A stretch of 5,870 bases of DNA from Novosphingobium sp. UBA1948. Lineage in GTDB: Bacteria > Pseudomonadota > Alphaproteobacteria > Sphingomonadales > Sphingomonadaceae. Positions 5,314 through 5,870 of this stretch are shown here, in pieces; the stretch's first letter is position 1; every line of letters begins with the position of its first letter. The notes under the pieces were generated by a model that made no database searches, was not told the origin of the DNA, and worked only from the letters and a program-made list of their open reading frames with translations. The stretch covers positions 309 to 6,178 of the forward strand of contig DDES01000009.1 of assembly GCA_002336765.1 (NCBI GenBank), given 5' to 3'. Both the position numbers and the translations under genes were made by a program.

Positions 5314-5649
5314 TTGAAAACCATTCTGTTCGTCTGTAGCCAAAACCGCCTGCGCAGCCCGACGGCCGAGCAGGTATTCGCCGGCTATCCTGGCCTGGAG
5401 GTGTCGTCCGCCGGCACCAATCACGATGCGGACAACCCGCTGACTGCTGAACTGGTGTCATGGGCCGACATCATCGTCGTGATGGAAAAGCAGCACCGCG
5501 CCAAGCTGCAACGCCGGTTCCGTGCGGCCTTGCGCGGGCAACGCGTTATCTGCCTGGATATTCCCGACGATTATGCCTTCATGCAGCCGGAACTGGCGGA
5601 ACTGCTCAAGGCCCGTATGGCGCGGCATGTGCCGCAAGCATTATCGTGA
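5314..5649 (+). CDS. Small low-molecular-weight protein-tyrosine-phosphatase-like protein
   Basis: 111 residues. FVCSQNRLRSPTAE at 6-19 is the phosphatase P-loop, C-X5-R-S with C8, R14 and S15 all present, directly after the first beta strand as in LMW phosphatases. LDIPDDY at 81-87 holds acidic residues (D82, D85, D86) that could provide the general acid, in place of the classical DP motif near the C-terminus. It is shorter than classical LMW-PTPs (about 150) and fits the compact 'predicted protein tyrosine phosphatase' group (COG4551 type). The start is TTG with GGAG 6 bases upstream (5304-5307). It is divergent from the rtcB2 run. The substrate is unknown; phosphotyrosine is the family expectation, and a nucleotide or RNA phosphate cannot be excluded. 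Confidence 0.85.
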   Translation: MKTILFVCSQNRLRSPTAEQVFAGYPGLEVSSAGTNHDADNPLTAELVSWADIIVVMEKQHRAKLQRRFRAALRGQRVICLDIPDDYAFMQPELAELLKARMARHVPQALS

Positions 5650-5663
5650 ATGTATGGCTGCTT

Positions 5664-5700
5664 CCGACGCAAGTGATTGGGCTTGGCAAGGTCGGCTTTT
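5664..5700 (+). terminator. Weak candidate terminator after the phosphatase-like gene
   Basis: CCGAC (5664-5668) pairs with GTCGG (5691-5695), with an inner CAAG/CTTG pairing (5670-5673 with 5682-5685), and CTTTT follows. It sits 14 bases after the phosphatase stop, in the 62-base gap between convergent genes. The stem is interrupted and the T-run short. Confidence 0.3.
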
Positions 5701-5711
5701 GAGGCGTTCTG

Positions 5712-5870
5712 TCACCGCGTGCTGCCCAATCTTTCGAGATAGCCGCACAGCATGTCCGCCATGGCTTCGGCATAGGCATTGATCTCGGCCGGTTCGCGCG
5801 GCGTTTCCGAAAAGCTGGCGCCGACGTCGCTGAGTGTGCGTTTGATCAGATCACCGGATAGATGCCGCTG
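5712..5870 (-). CDS. Probable TetR-family regulator, C-terminal fragment
   Basis: The last 52 codons of a gene entering from the right edge, with its TGA stop at 5714-5712. The peptide ends EINAYAEAMADMLCGYLERLG plus a short tail, which resembles the last helix of the C-terminal domain of TetR/AcrR-type repressors in alphaproteobacteria. The DNA-binding helix-turn-helix lies outside the window, so the family call rests on the tail alone. It converges with the phosphatase-like gene. No link to the RNA-repair genes can be shown. Confidence 0.5.
   Translation of the reverse strand, partial: QRHLSGDLIKRTLSDVGASFSETPREPAEINAYAEAMADMLCGYLERLGSTR

Noticed and set aside
4994..5461. 155-codon minus-strand open frame upstream of rtcB2
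   Set aside because: Its first half is antisense to the phosphatase-like gene and shows no domain. Only the short 3' part near rtcB2 merits mention.
1..5870. CRISPR array, tRNA genes, insertion sequence or attachment-site repeats
   Set aside because: No regularly spaced direct repeats, cloverleaf-like sequence, transposase frame or flanking duplicated ends were seen by eye.

Overview
The window looks like a chromosomal piece of a GC-rich alphaproteobacterium, probably a sphingomonad-type organism. This is inferred from the high-GC coding bias, the AT-rich control region in a GC-rich background, GTG/TTG starts and the style of the proteins; there is no rRNA or other marker to confirm it. Most of it is an RNA-repair and ribosome-rescue island.

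Layout. At the left edge (1-71, minus strand) are the first 23 codons of a canonical RtcB RNA ligase, cut by the window end. A 332-base control region (72-403) separates it from the divergent rtcR (404-2008, plus), which encodes the CARF-domain sigma54 activator of RNA-repair operons. That control region holds a near-consensus sigma54 promoter pointing at rtcB, an IHF-like site, a strong GC-rich stem-loop in the predicted rtcB leader, and an 11-bp inverted repeat that straddles the -35 and -10 of the likely rtcR promoter. This is the classic layout for an enhancer-dependent promoter.

Facing rtcR on the minus strand is a four-gene run, transcribed from about 5.0 kb down to 2.0 kb: rtcB2 (short RtcB paralogue, 4997-3897), prfH (release-factor homologue, 3900-3277), an HD-domain hydrolase of the RelA/SpoT-Mesh1 type (3221-2679) and a phytanoyl-CoA dioxygenase-like Fe(II)/2-oxoglutarate enzyme (2691-2005). 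rtcB2/prfH and HD/dioxygenase overlap each other. The last stop codon shares the palindrome CTAG with the rtcR stop codon, so the two transcription units collide tail to tail with no space for a terminator.

The 316-base gap upstream of rtcB2 (4998-5313) contains a possible 33-codon leader peptide with a very strong Shine-Dalgarno and an FFF run, a small stem-loop at its stop codon, and weak divergent promoter candidates; I saw no sigma54 promoter there. On the other side is a small low-molecular-weight tyrosine-phosphatase-like protein (5314-5649, plus). The window ends in the C-terminus of a probable TetR-family regulator (5712-5870, minus).

How it may work. RtcR is known to switch on rtcB when RNA ends with cyclic phosphate/tRNA fragments accumulate. 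RtcB2-PrfH is known from E. coli to rescue and religate ribosomes cut in the decoding centre of 16S rRNA. This locus therefore combines two RNA-religation arms side by side. The attached alarmone-hydrolase-like and dioxygenase genes are the least explained part.
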